Source: Chlorops oryzae
Lineage: Eukaryota > Arthropoda > Insecta > Diptera > Chloropidae
DNA: 64,000 nt
NCBI GenBank assembly: GCA_020466095.1
Contig: CM035806.1
Span: 61,764,229 to 61,828,228, forward strand
Direction of reading: 5' to 3'
Shown here: positions 21,950 to 33,420 of the stretch, in pieces
Layout of the letters: each line of letters begins with the position of its first letter
Position numbering within the stretch: the first letter of the stretch is position 1
Made by a program: the position numbers and the translations under genes
Notes under the pieces: generated by a model
The model's database searches: none
What the model was told of the DNA's origin: nothing
Seen by the model: the letters and a program-made list of their open reading frames with translations, nothing else

Positions 21950-24337
21950 TGCTTCAATAAATTCACGGCTGGCTTTACAAATACATAAGTACACATTTAA
22001 AACAGTAATATATATAGGAGTTTGAAACAAACAACGATCTATTATTATCTCTTGAGCTTTTAATTATGTCGGCTGGCCTTTGGGATGGGTTTCTGCCAGA
22101 CACGAGACGCTAATTTGTATCTCACTTTTTAAAAACTCGTTCCAAAGAAGTCGTCCAGCTTCTCATCTCCGAATAAAAAAATTCTTTTTTGTGTTTCTTG
22201 ATAATTATTTTCAATTTAGCATAAATGGATTCTGTTTTTTTTTTTTTTTTGTTTGTTATTGTTGTTGTATTGTATTAAGAAAATACTGGTGCCTTTTTGT
22301 TTCTGGGCTTGAAATGAGAAAGGTTAGTGTTTGCTTAATGGTCTTGTACGGAATGTTGGAGTAGAAAATACCACTTGCAATATGCAGAGCCATCATAGCT
22401 ACATATGTGCTTGTGCTACAAACACAATTATTCAAAAGCATCGTTAGCCTTTCAAATCAACAAAATGACTAATGATGAGGTGATCCAGCCAAGACATAAC
22501 TGGCAATAACACCCGCACAATAACTGCTGCTCACAGTTAAGAATGTAAAGAATTGAGAGCGCAATCTCAGGAGAACATACAAAACATAGTCATAAATAAA
22601 ACCAGGCACATTCCGTGTGTAGAAAGATACGAGTACATAAGTATGTACATTTCAAATGTTGGGTCATAAAAGAGTCCAAACAACATTGTAATAGAGAAGT
22701 GTTAAAGGCTTACAGCTACCTCGCAGCGAATTCAGGTTAAATTGACCCCTATATGACCGCTGTGTCACCAGAGAAAAAAACGATAGAGATACGAACAGTA
22801 GAAACAATCTGTGGAAATAGTCAAAGGCGCCGTCCACATTAGGATTGTGAATGTGGATAAACGGAATAATTGTATAGAGTTTCTACCGTGACTTTGTCCA
22901 TCCTGTCATAGCATTACATACAAACTCTTTCAAAAACTCCTATTCTTATCTAATTTTATTTATTTACATAAAAAGTTTTATCGAGAGTTTTCTATTCTTA
23001 CATATTAGGTTTTTCAATTGTTTTATTTTGTCTATGCGAACCTCATTTATATTTATGGACCGTAAGCACACAGCAAAATGATGTTTGCCAAGCGGCTGTA
23101 TCGAAATCGAGCCCTTCGAATCCAGTTTCCAGTATCCGATTTGCTGTGGCATACCTTCATTGGATTGAAGCGAATATTCTTTTTTAATTCACCTGGCCAG
23201 TGATATTCAAGCACTTGATCGTACTTGATTCCACTCGCTATTCGCTGAACTGCGACAGACCAACGCCGTACTAGAGCTGTTGCCCAATTGGTCCCACTTT
23301 CTCTAGTTAGTTACAACATAGTTCTAACGTTGATTGGTGATTCCTTGGACATACGCCCATATGAAATGTCAGCAGATGAAAGCATTGCCCGGGATATACG
23401 GCGTCACCAGAACTGGTCACAGAGGAACTAGTTAAAAAACTTAATCTTTCGCTTTTGTCATTCACTGCAGGGTTTATTTATCTCCTTTGCCATTGCTTAT
23501 TTCTACAACAAAAGACCAAACGCGTATTTCCTCGAGTGTAAAATTTGACAAATTATCTTCACGCCTCCCGGTTATAGATAATAGGATTTTGTATTTTATT
23601 CATTTTCGTTCAAAAATTTATTGAATTTATGCAGAAGTGGACAGTTTCTATGTTCCCTTTTAATTATGAGGAGAATTTTCTACCGTATACTATGGCGTTT
23701 ATGGTCATCGTACACTTCAATGACCTGTTGTGTTCTTCTCTGGGTGTGGGAAATTCAATTATTCTCAATTATGGTTTCTCGAAATTTTCTGCAGATTTTG
23801 TTACCACACCTTTCGCGTTCTTCTACAAGCATACGTATGTATGTGCAGAGCAAAACCAAGGAAGCTCAAACCCATTCCTTCTGATGGACAGATTTTGAAT
23901 TCAGACAGAACTGCTAAGCGATAAGGAGGTACTCCACGAAACGCGGGATCCTTGAAGAAGTTCGCGCGCTGGGGAAGTCACTACCTCTCCCCCGTCTGTC
24001 TTTAATTCTGTATGCATATACTGTGAAAAAATTTCCTTCTGTAGAGTATCATGTGGCTTAAAATGGACCCACGGTAATCCGACAATAGTTTTGCAAGGCA
24101 TTCTCGGATGACCCAATTTTCGGGGTCAAAATTTCACAGACAACTAACTGGCAATAACAAAAACTTAGCTTCTTTTTATATAGAATCAACAGTTAAAGGC
24201 GTGTTGAAATTCTTGAAGTAACCTTGGTTTCCCTTGTACATAGTTGGCAGTCTATACGTTGCACTAGGAGAGTCAGATCGAAATAATAAACAACCCGCAA
24301 CCACCCTTGTAGAGAACGGGCAGGTAAAAGGGGCCTG
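21950..24337. other. Unassigned intergenic DNA
   Basis: No gene is supported; overlapping frames at 23621-23924 are shadows of one another. A CACTGCAGGG motif at about 23464-23473 following GTCACCAGAACTGG resembles the right end of element I and may be a decayed relative. A T run lies near 22237. Confidence 0.35.
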
Positions 24338-24386
24338 GGGCCCTATTACAGTTTTCGTAAACGCAAAGAACTGTAATAGGGCCCCT
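24338..24386. repeat. Perfect 17-bp inverted repeat (hairpin)
   Basis: GGGGCCCTATTACAGTT (24338-24354) and AACTGTAATAGGGCCCC (24370-24386) pair perfectly around a 15-nt loop. Its GC-rich base is unusual for the region. It could be a small foldback element or a transcribed hairpin. Confidence 0.75.
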
Positions 24387-26362
24387 GAACTCCATGGTAC
24401 TTAGTACCGGATACTTTTACTTGCTCTTAAGGGTTCCCGAATCTCTCCGGGGCGACCACGGACCACGCTTACACACACGCAAAAAAAAACAAATTCATAG
24501 TTCTATCATGCGTACGGAAAGGCGTTAAAGTTCAACCTCAAAATATAGATTGATCCAAAGAATATGTATGGCAAAAATGGGCGTCCGTCCATTACCACGG
24601 CAACAGTTGTAGACTATTCATTATTTCCGTACGGAAAGGCATAGAAACTTTAAATTGGAAAGATTAATTATTTTAATAAATGCGACAATCTCCTTGAGAA
24701 GCTGGATAAATTTCATGTTGCCCGATCTCTTACTTATAGTAAATTTTATAGTTTCTGGTATTGAACACCGTATTTTTTGTACTAATAATGCCAGTACTTC
24801 TCAGTCTTATTCTTATTATTTATACAGGTATATGTTTAATTTATAACATAAATTTAAATTTATGTTTAATTTCATAAGAATGAAGAAAGAATAAAGAATA
24901 ATAAGTAATAATAAAATAATAATAATATATTAACGTCGAGGGCTAGACCGACCAAAGCTGTTTTCATTGAAAAACGGCCGAACTTGATGAATCCGATTTA
25001 AGCCATAAGACAACGAATGCCTGAACAGCACCACTGTGTGGCATGGTCGCGTGCTATTTGTTTGAATTTTAATAGCACGTACATACATACATATGTGTGT
25101 AGGTACGTATTGAATTCACCTTTCAAATCGATAGAAATCCATTCGCAATTGGTGCTTCTTATACCCAAATCCAGCATAAGTAATAAATATATTCGCTCTG
25201 TTTGAATCTTACAGCAGCTAGAACTAAGCTCCGGTAGTTAAGGCACATTTACATGTCGTTATCAGTCTACGCCTTCTTTCGACGTATCTGTGGGAAAATC
25301 TATGAGACTCGCACGCATAAGAAATGTCATCTACCTGACACGTTGGAGCCTGATTTTTTTTCTACACCATAAGTATGTATGTTTGGCTGTTCCTTAATAA
25401 TTTTAGCTTCGAAACGGAGAGGCGTAAAAGTTCCAAAGTCGAGATTAAGACTACTCATGACGAAAAGAAAATACTTATGTATGGGGAAAACAGGCGAGGT
25501 TTGTTTTATCCACTGCTTTGCCTGCAAATCAAGTTGATTCCAATTAATTTTTGACTCCGGCATTAAAGTTGAGCTCGATGTATCACAGTCGGACAGGACG
25601 GAACTTCGTCTTTTAACGTTATTGTTATCTTTATCTATGAAATAAATAAATTTGCCTAACAAAAGCCAAGTTCGTTTGGCGCCAATGTTTTGTTTTGTTC
25701 TTTTTTTATTATTCTTCGATTCTTTTTTTTTTTTTCATTTTTCCGTTTTAAATGTCGCAGAATCTTTTTAGATTTTCGACAAAGAGATATATTAGCTAAG
25801 TCATATGAGGAATTTCAATCAGATTATCCGCATTTATATGAATGTATAAAAGTATACATTTATGTCGGATAACAAAATATTAACCACTTCGGTATTCAAA
25901 TATTGTTGTCAGCTACGCTCGATCGAGTTATGTCACACTCGCCTTTCATACAGCAATCACCTTCTTTAAATAAAGTTAACATTAATTGGACGAAATAAAA
26001 GGCAATAAAATATTGAAGATATTAGGCCCAGATATGCAATTTCGTCAATTCGGAATAGAACAATAGCAATAATGGCAGTGTGACATGACGACAAAGTTTT
26101 TCGTTAGCGATCGATTCCGGAAATCAGAAAAATCAAATATGTACAATATTTGCAAAAAAATGAAGTAACAGTTCATTGGACTTGAAATTTGTTCAATTGA
26201 AAATTAAAGTAATAGATAAAAAAAAGTTCGGTTAGTTCATAAGAAGTCATATACATACATACATTGAAAATAAAACGTTCTTTTTTTCTATATGCATCGA
26301 AAGTTTTCATATCTGGTGCAGTTACGGGAAAATGATTCCAAAGAATTGTCATAAGAACGAAA
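24387..26362. other. Unassigned intergenic DNA
   Basis: A direct repeat GTACGGAAAGGCGTTAAAGTT-like occurs near 24511 and 24628. No gene is supported. Confidence 0.3.
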
Positions 26363-26949
26363 CAAGTAAGGGTGTTATAGTCAGATTCTAATTTTAGAAC
26401 AATTTTTGCGATTTTGTGACAGACCCTTGTACTGGAGGTACCCTCAGAAACAGACTAATCAAGAACATTTTTGGAGAGGATGTTAATGACCATAGAGGGA
26501 GCATACATGCTAACTTTGGTTCATGCCCCATTTGAATTTCGGGATTAAGAGACAATTTTCGAAAAACGCCCTTTTGCCACGTCCACTTTTACAAATTTTG
26601 CAATTTATATTAAGTGCTAAAATATGCTGACATATCAAATTCTATAAAAATAAGTATCTTGAAATATTTAGGTTTTACAGCAGTTTTGGGATTTTTGTAA
26701 CAGACCCTAGTACTGGAGGTACATACCTCTAAAAGTGGTCCGATCGGGTCCATTCTCGAACTTGTTCTTACTCATGTCTTCGTGAGCACGCATACCAAAT
26801 AGCTCAACTCCTTGGTCCTTCGATAAGAAAACTGTATACGGACTGATCGTTTCCATATACATTTTGTATGGTCTATCTCGACTGGTTCTGGGGTGTTACA
26901 CACAACCACACAAACGCAATATACCCTCGACACAGAGTGTGTCGGGTAC
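26363..26949 (-). mobile_element. DINE-like family A copy lacking its 3' hairpin
   Basis: CAAGTAAGGGTGTTATAGTC jumps directly to body sequence, so the hairpin arm and the GTGTCGGGTATT block are missing. The body has two GTACTGGAGGTACC-type blocks and ends CCCTCGACACAGAG then TGTGTCGGGTA. The GTCY tract is lost. Confidence 0.65.
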
Positions 26950-27530
26950 AAAAAGACACTCATGGCATCGAGTCCTGTGGATTGCAGAAGTTTTTTTTAC
27001 GCAGCATAAAGACTTTTTGAACAATCAAAGAAAGAAAAACAAAAAAAAAAAAAAACTTAGAATAGAGATTGCAAATCCATTCAAGTGCAGTCAAAGCCTA
27101 AAGACGTTAAAATATCTTAAAAAGTGGAGATATATGTTTTGAGGCTTGAAGAATTTCACAATCTTTAAATTGTCATCTTCATTCAATAACGTACATATGT
27201 CATTCATTTACGTTCGAAATTGGAAAATAACTAAAACCAATCGAAGAAGCTCTTTACCTCCAAGAGAACTTCATTCCTTTCATTTTTGTTTGTTTGTTTA
27301 TTTTTTTTTTTTTGTAAATTTATTTCTCAAAACTTGTTTAACAATCTCATTAAAATATTTTCTTCAGATTTTTTTCACTGTCTCTTAAAATTCTACCAAA
27401 TGCCGATTGATTTGTATTCAAAAGCATTACTCGAATGATCCACACCGACCACATGTTGCTTGTCCATTTCAGCTTACAAAGCCGGTTAGATTCTTTGCAT
27501 ACTGTCTTCATTCTAATGCGAACGATTAAC

Positions 27531-27565
<35 letters not shown>

Positions 27566-28113
27566 ACAAGGAAAATATGACATGGAATTTGTAAGTTCCA
27601 ACAATAAAGTCCAATGATATAAACAGTTTGGACTTATCGGCGTGATATTCAATTTGTAAAGCATTTAAGAATTGCATCAACCAGTCAACAAAGCAGTAAA
27701 CCAGTCGAAGGACGCAAGACGAAAATTTGAGTCTAAAAGCACATTTACAAGGCAGAATCAAAAAATGACAATTTAACGGATAATGTCTTTAAAAATTGTG
27801 ACAAATTACCAAACCACGCAGGTGGTACTTGTAGTAGCTGACCGAAAGCAACGGGTCATCCCGAACTAAGATTTCTAACACGATTTTCCCATGAATTAAA
27901 TTTAAAAAACAATAAAAATAACCTCTGAAGCGCTTACAACCATGTCATCAATATTAAATCATTAAAAAACAAAACGAAGAAAAATCGAAAATCGAAAATG
28001 TAGAAGATAAGTGGAAAATATTGGAAAAGAATACTACCAAAATATAAGTTGGATTTCCATCAAGAGCTGCAGGTGGCGAGGTTACGGGTGTACATTTCCA
28101 GCTGTGGTCTTTT
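26950..28113. other. Unassigned intergenic DNA
   Basis: Holds A runs near 27040 and a 28-nt A run near 27533-27560. No gene is supported. Confidence 0.3.
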
Positions 28114-28592
28114 TATACCCAGCGTAAGTAGGGTATATTATTTTTGTGCGGATCTTGTAACAGCTAGAACTAATCCCCGTAGTTATAGAAAAATATAAAT
28201 ATTCTTGATCAGGATCGAGAACTGAATCGATTTAGACATGCGCATTGGTCCATCAGACCGTACGTCCGTCTCTCCGTCTGTCTGTGGTCGGATCTCCTTC
28301 CAAACGGCTGGACTAATCACATTTGGCACACAGATATGTTGGGCTCCGAGCATGATCCTAAATGAAAATGGGCGATATCCGCTCACTGCAACGCCCACAA
28401 ATGGATTTTTCGTATCTCTGAAATAAAAGGCGTAGAAGCTGAAAGTTCGAAAAATATGTTGACCAAGATGAATGAAAGGTGAAAGAGAAAAAAAAAATTT
28501 TGTGTACAGAAAGGTAAAAAAATTATGCGTCAATATTGTTGCGACACGCTGGGTATATCGAAATCGGGCTTGACCGATTTAGCTTTCTTACT
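28114..28592 (+). mobile_element. DINE-like family B, copy B3 (short)
   Basis: Begins TATACCCAGCGTAAGTAGGG, has TTCTTGATCAGGATCGAGAA, a short GTCY tract and GGTCGGATCTCC, one internal unit, and a decayed hairpin (AAATCGG/CCGATTT) before AGCTTTCTTACTTTT. It is the most diverged of the B copies. Confidence 0.65.
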
Positions 28593-28720
28593 TTTTGTTT
28601 TTTTTATTTGATATTTTAATATTTTTGATGGCACTGTGATTTTTTCCGCTCTTTGACTTTATTTCTTTTAAATGATCCACACTCTTTCGGGACGAACACA
28701 TAGTACAGAATGATCTATAT

Positions 28721-30770
28721 CAGGAGTTCCCAAAGTGTGCGCCCTGATGTGCCGTAGAAAATAAATAGGAGCGCTGTGAATCGATCCTCTACACTGAAAG
28801 AAATATCGGCAGTAATATTGAATAAAAATTTTCGTAAATATTTGAATACGAATTTTAGTCAATATAACGAATTTTCTTCATGCTGACAAAATTATTTGTT
28901 ATATTGCAGAAATTTTGTGAATGGAACAAAAAAAAAATCTTCAATATGAGTTAAATAGTTTAATCAATATAACAAAATTTCTTCATAGGTACGAAAACAT
29001 TTCTTCATACTGAAGAAATTTTCTTACATATGAAAAAAGCTTTCGTATGACATTTTAAAATTTCAAATTTTCGTATAAATGAAGAAATTTCTTCAATATG
29101 ACGTAATTTGTTTGTTGATATGAAGAAATTTCGTAAATAGAACAAAACGTATTCGTGAATATAAAGAAATTAATTTCGTAAATATGAAGAAATTTTTTCA
29201 ATATGACGAAGAAATTGTCTTAAAATTAATTTATATATTAAATATAACGAATTTATTTCGTATAAATAAAGAAATTTCTTCAATATGACTAATGTAATTC
29301 TTGAGATATGAAGAATTTCTTCAATATTACGAAAAAGTGAATATTTTTAAGAAGTTCTTGGGGTTGATGAGTCTTAAGGCAGAAGATTCAGCGTCATAAG
29401 CAAAGTTCGTCCATGAAGTGAAAACGCGTTTTTTTATGGAAGCAGAGAAATTGTGTTTAATTTTAAAATTGAAAGAAAATATTGCTCGCGTTCAAAATCG
29501 CAGAAATTCTGATAGGTGTGTATTAAGTCATACATATTTTGCGTTTTTAATAAACTCGAATTTTTTAAAGTGCCACATTGACGGGGAGACGCTTCTGCAT
29601 ATGAGTGAGGTTCACATTTCGTACTGCATCCGGTGACACTCAGCACAATATCTTACTTTTTAATGCTTAATTTTGGAATATAATTGTAAAATATAGTACA
29701 GAAAATATATATTTATATATAATATTGATCTTTGGAGGCATTATAAGAAACGCAATACTAAATAAAAATAATATTAAAATTTATTTCGATGTAATTTACT
29801 TTGACTTGACATTTTGGTTTAAAGTATATTTTTAGGGAAAATGCTGCATTATTTTGAAAAATTTCTTTAAGTCCTTTTATAATATTTTAGAATTTTCGTC
29901 CTTTTAACGACACAATCATAGATACATAAAATTGTTTTTTAATTTTTATCGCGAGTCTTTATTTAGTCAATCATTATTGCTTGCAATGAGAAAGTTAATA
30001 TACGGTTTTGTGTGTATGATATTTGGACGATTTTCTTGTCTATAAAAAATAGCAGATGTGAGACAGACGGGACTCACAACAGTTAATAGATATGATGAAA
30101 GTTTTGAAGTATATAAATATGAAGAAATTTCTTCAATATAACGAAGCAGGGTTGCGTATTTCAATAAATTTCTTCATATTGAAGAAAATCGTTCGTAATA
30201 TTGAAGAAATTTATTCAATATCAATAATTATTTTCGTAGATATGAAGAAATTTCTTCAATATAACGAAGCTGGATAATATACTTGAAGAAATTTAACTAA
30301 AATAATTTCGTAGATAATAAGATATTTCTTCAATATAACGAATTTTTTTTCCTGATTTGAAATTCTTCATATTGAATATCGTCTTTATTCATATTGATTG
30401 CTTTTTTTAGTTAGCTCTATTTTTACTGCCGTTTCTTCAATAACGCAGCCCATTTCTTCAATATTACCTACGGATTTTTTTCGGTGTATCGATATCCGAA
30501 ACCACAAATATTTGCTCGCAATCAGCGTTGCTGCGACAAACCTTTTTTATTAACCAAAGGCGAACATAACCAAAATAGCCAAAAACTTTTATTTATGTAA
30601 GTATTCAGCTTATTTTTTTTTCTTAAATAACTAACTAAAGAAATTATATATATTCAGTATAATACCGTGACCATATCTATTCCAAATAGCTTACTAAAGT
30701 AGGGCGCCGTGACAAAATACTAAAATTCTAAATATGTGCGCCGTGGGCTAAAAATGTTTGGGAACCCCTG
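28721..30770. mobile_element. hAT-like element hosting nested element G
   Basis: The left end CAGGAGTTCCCAAAGTG and right end (reverse complement CAGGGGTTCCCAAACA) are typical hAT TIRs. The flanking 8-mers ATCTATAT (28713-28720) and TTCTATAG (30771-30778) agree at six of eight positions, consistent with an old 8-bp duplication. Without G the element is only about 350 bp, so it was already a MITE. No transposase. Confidence 0.65.
28792..30486. mobile_element. TA-flanked TIR element family G, rich in GAAGAAATTTCTTC
   Basis: The 1,695-bp element is flanked by TA. Ends CACTGAAAGAAATATC and (reverse complement) CACCGAAAAAAATCCG, then a shared TAATATTGAA, form the TIR. GAAGAAATTTCTTCAATATNACGAA and its inverse recur many times (for example 29080-29330 and 30117-30345), making an AT-rich self-complementary interior. 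No tRNA-like module was convincing. It is nested in a hAT element and is therefore younger than it. Confidence 0.65.
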
Positions 30771-30956
30771 TTCTATAGGAATCATGCTGGACACACTCTG
30801 TAAACAAGCATTTATGGATGCGCAAGAAGTTGGATGTGCTGCACGAAGCTCTCTAGCTTGCTGCGTATTTACACAATCGGTGGAAGAGCCAAGATTTTGA
30901 ACCTGAAATGGGAGTTTCGCTTTGTCATTCCATTCCACAAAAATTTTTGGCCGTTT

Positions 30957-32309
30957 TTATATTATTAATAAGAACGAGAAGTAGATGTAAATATCTCGAA
31001 TCTCCATCGATTTTATCTTCTTTACAAAGCGTGTTGAGTACTCACCAATTAACACCTGAAAAGAAAATATTTTCCAAGTAAGAAATGCAAATCTGTATTG
31101 TACTATAACTTTTTCATATTTATTCATATTCGTTCGTGTTCCTTCGTTCTTTCCATCGATATAATGAAGTTTTTTTTGATTAGCACCATCGCTATTCATT
31201 AAGCTACGAAAAAAGTGCTTACGATAAGAAGCTAACAAGTTTTCATTTCCATTTTCATTTACAGTAATTTCATTGAAATTATTAGCGTTAACATTTGAAT
31301 TTAGCAAATTGAATGAGCGATCATTATAATTTTGTCGGTTAGCGGCATTAGCAAAATCAGCAATCGCACTGGCATTATCACTATCATGATAAATACTCGC
31401 ATTATTATTATAATCCATATTATCATTAACATTAACATTAACATTATCATTATCATAATCACTATTATAATCTTTATCATTGTTACCATTAATTCTACTG
31501 ACTGAAATATTAACTGGATATATTATATTATACTTTGTATTTTGATGAATTCGAAAAAAGTTTCGTATGTGCTGTTGATATTGCCTTAGCTGTCCGTGTT
31601 GATCTGGATCGTTTCGTTTCCAATTGATGTCATTCGTGTTAATGTCATTTTCATTAATGTTGTTTTTGTTGCTGCTATCGACTTTTAAATTATATTGTTG
31701 TTGAATTCGATTTTCATAAATACGTGTTAATAGTTTTCGCTTTAAATTATTGCCAACTTTATAATTAATATGCTCATTACGATTATAACTATGGACAATA
31801 GGTGCACTAGAGCTATCCTCAATTTCATCATTTTTTTGAAGTGCTGTCGTTTCATCCTCATCCTCATCCTCATCATCATCCTCATCATCATCATCATCTT
31901 CTTCAGTTACTTTTAAATCGCTGGGTACACTACGCTTATCTCGAAAAAGCTTTTTTATATTACTATGAACAACATATGCTTTATTTGAACTAATATGGCT
32001 TCTAAGCTGCCGTGGTTGATGCTGTTGATGATAACTCCTTAACTTAGAGCCCCTACTATAATCAGTCGATCTACTTTCCTTAATAAGATTAAAATATGTT
32101 TTTTCATTATAGTGGAAGTAGTTTTTTGGCAAAGCAGGTATTGCATTATTATTTAAATTAAAATTATTTATTAAATTACTATTTGAGTATTCGGTTTTCT
32201 GATGCTGCTTAGTTACATCAAAAACATTAGGTTGATTTCCTTTTATATTCACTGGTGGTTCTTGCTGATAATAGTTATGTTCACGCTCACCATTTGGTTG
32301 TTGCTGCAA
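30957..32309 (-). CDS. FGF8-like gene, last exon, part 3: acidic/Asn-rich C-terminal tail
   Basis: An open frame of 450 codons, shifted by one base relative to the preceding tail segment. It holds an uninterrupted Asp/Glu tract (residues about 140-160) just after a furin-like FRDKRS site at about residues 126-131, further KRK dibasic sites, and long Asn/Asp-rich stretches. Secreted fly FGF8-like ligands have long disordered, proteolytically processed C-termini. The last ~35 residues look non-coding-like, and TTTTCTTTTCAG at about 31056 could be a splice acceptor, so the true 3' end is uncertain. The in-frame Met near 32309 is probably not a start; the frame joins upstream if one base is restored in the C run at 32330-32333. 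Confidence 0.6.
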   Translation of the reverse strand: MQQQPNGEREHNYYQQEPPVNIKGNQPNVFDVTKQHQKTEYSNSNLINNFNLNNNAIPALPKNYFHYNEKTYFNLIKESRSTDYSRGSKLRSYHQQHQPRQLRSHISSNKAYVVHSNIKKLFRDKRSVPSDLKVTEEDDDDDEDDDEDEDEDETTALQKNDEIEDSSSAPIVHSYNRNEHINYKVGNNLKRKLLTRIYENRIQQQYNLKVDSSNKNNINENDINTNDINWKRNDPDQHGQLRQYQQHIRNFFRIHQNTKYNIIYPVNISVSRINGNNDKDYNSDYDNDNVNVNVNDNMDYNNNASIYHDSDNASAIADFANAANRQNYNDRSFNLLNSNVNANNFNEITVNENGNENLLASYRKHFFRSLMNSDGANQKKLHYIDGKNEGTRTNMNKYEKVIVQYRFAFLTWKIFSFQVLIGEYSTRFVKKIKSMEIRDIYIYFSFLLII

Positions 32310-33400
32310 CTGCTGTACGTGCCCAACATCCCCAATTGATGGTGATGGTGATGGTGATGATGATGATGATGATGTCTATGGCTATGCGTATCGAATTGTT
32401 GCACTTGATCATAGAGACCATCGTTGGAAATGAGGATTGATTTGAGAGGAATTGTTGTCACCGTTGTTGTAATTGTAAATGTTTTCGGTGTTGTTGTCGT
32501 TGTTTGTGCAACAATTTGCATATCCATATTAACATTGGCATTCGACGAACTCGCAGCAGTATCCTTTTTCCGCCGACCACGTTTACGACTAGCAGTCATT
32601 GCCATGGCAACAATATTAATAGCCGATGGTGCTAGTGTTGCAGTCGTTGTCAATGCTGAAGCAGCTGCAGCAGTAGCCGATGAGCTTGACGATGGTCTTT
32701 GCCGGGTTTTTGCATTATATTCTGGATCGTCTGCCCGCTGTTGGTGTTGTTGACGATGTTTTCGGCGCGACTTTCTGATCTTTTGCTCTCGAACATGATT
32801 TTGGCGACGTTTCACCAGTGTGCTATTGTCATGATGATGTCTTACTAAATTCTTCGGTTGAGGACGCTTTTCGGCAATCATCGATTTACGTTGCTGTTTA
32901 CGTCGTCGTTGATGTTGCAGTGTTTTTCGATTATTATTATGATAATGTTGTTTTGTCAAATTAACTCTGGATTTCTGACTATTTTTAACACCAGTTGTAT
33001 CGACATTTTGATTATTGTTATTATTGTTGTTGTTGCTGTTGTTATTTTTGTTATTGTTACTGCTACTGTCGCTGCTGCTGTTTCTGTTGCTATTGCTGTT
33101 GCTGTTGCTGTTATTATGATTGTTGTTGTTAGTTTTGCTTTTGTTTCTATTGTTGTTATTATTATAATTGTTATTTTTATTATTAGAATTCATATTCTTC
33201 TTGTTATTATTATTATAATCGGAATCAGCATGGTCATTGCGGAATGCAATGTCACCGTTGGCTCCGTGCCAGATTTCATGTATGCGATTGTTTTGATTAA
33301 TATGTTTCGGTGATTCAATAGCTCCAATTTTAAGCTTTTTATCGTTTCTAGGACTATCATTAGGATTATTAATACTTTTTGTTTCAATTTTATTGCTCAT
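32249..33400 (-). CDS. FGF8-like gene, last exon, part 2: Asn/Gln/His-rich tail
   Basis: 383 codons open from 33400. Features in order: a charged segment, a poly-Asn/Ser region, a basic Arg/Lys/Gln region with RRRK-type clusters, Ser/Ala/Thr tracts, a RKRGRRKK basic cluster (furin-like), Thr-rich runs, and a poly-His tract near the end. The frame stays open upstream of the nominal Met through Lys-Ser-Pro-Leu-Thr-Ser into the repeat tract at 33424-33480, and meets the FGF-core frame if one base is restored there. Composition fits an intrinsically disordered extracellular tail. It was scored as part of the FGF gene on continuity, not on homology of the tail. Confidence 0.6.
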   Translation of the reverse strand: MSNKIETKSINNPNDSPRNDKKLKIGAIESPKHINQNNRIHEIWHGANGDIAFRNDHADSDYNNNNKKNMNSNNKNNNYNNNNNRNKSKTNNNNHNNSNSNSNSNRNSSSDSSSNNNKNNNSNNNNNNNNQNVDTTGVKNSQKSRVNLTKQHYHNNNRKTLQHQRRRKQQRKSMIAEKRPQPKNLVRHHHDNSTLVKRRQNHVREQKIRKSRRKHRQQHQQRADDPEYNAKTRQRPSSSSSATAAAASALTTTATLAPSAINIVAMAMTASRKRGRRKKDTAASSSNANVNMDMQIVAQTTTTTPKTFTITTTVTTIPLKSILISNDGLYDQVQQFDTHSHRHHHHHHHHHHHHQLGMLGTYSSCSNNQMVSVNITIISKNHQ

Positions 33401-33420
33401 GTTTTGGCTTCTTGAACTAG

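Noticed and set aside
25327..25662. 111-codon minus-strand ORF
   Set aside because: No domain recognised and no splice or conservation evidence; kept out of the feature list for lack of support.
27435..27617. Lys-rich frame at the A run
   Set aside because: It is a translation of a 28-nt poly(A) tract.
32255..33313. Plus-strand frames of 61-151 codons rich in Val/Ile/Met
   Set aside because: They are antisense shadows of the Asn/His/Ala-rich FGF tail codons.
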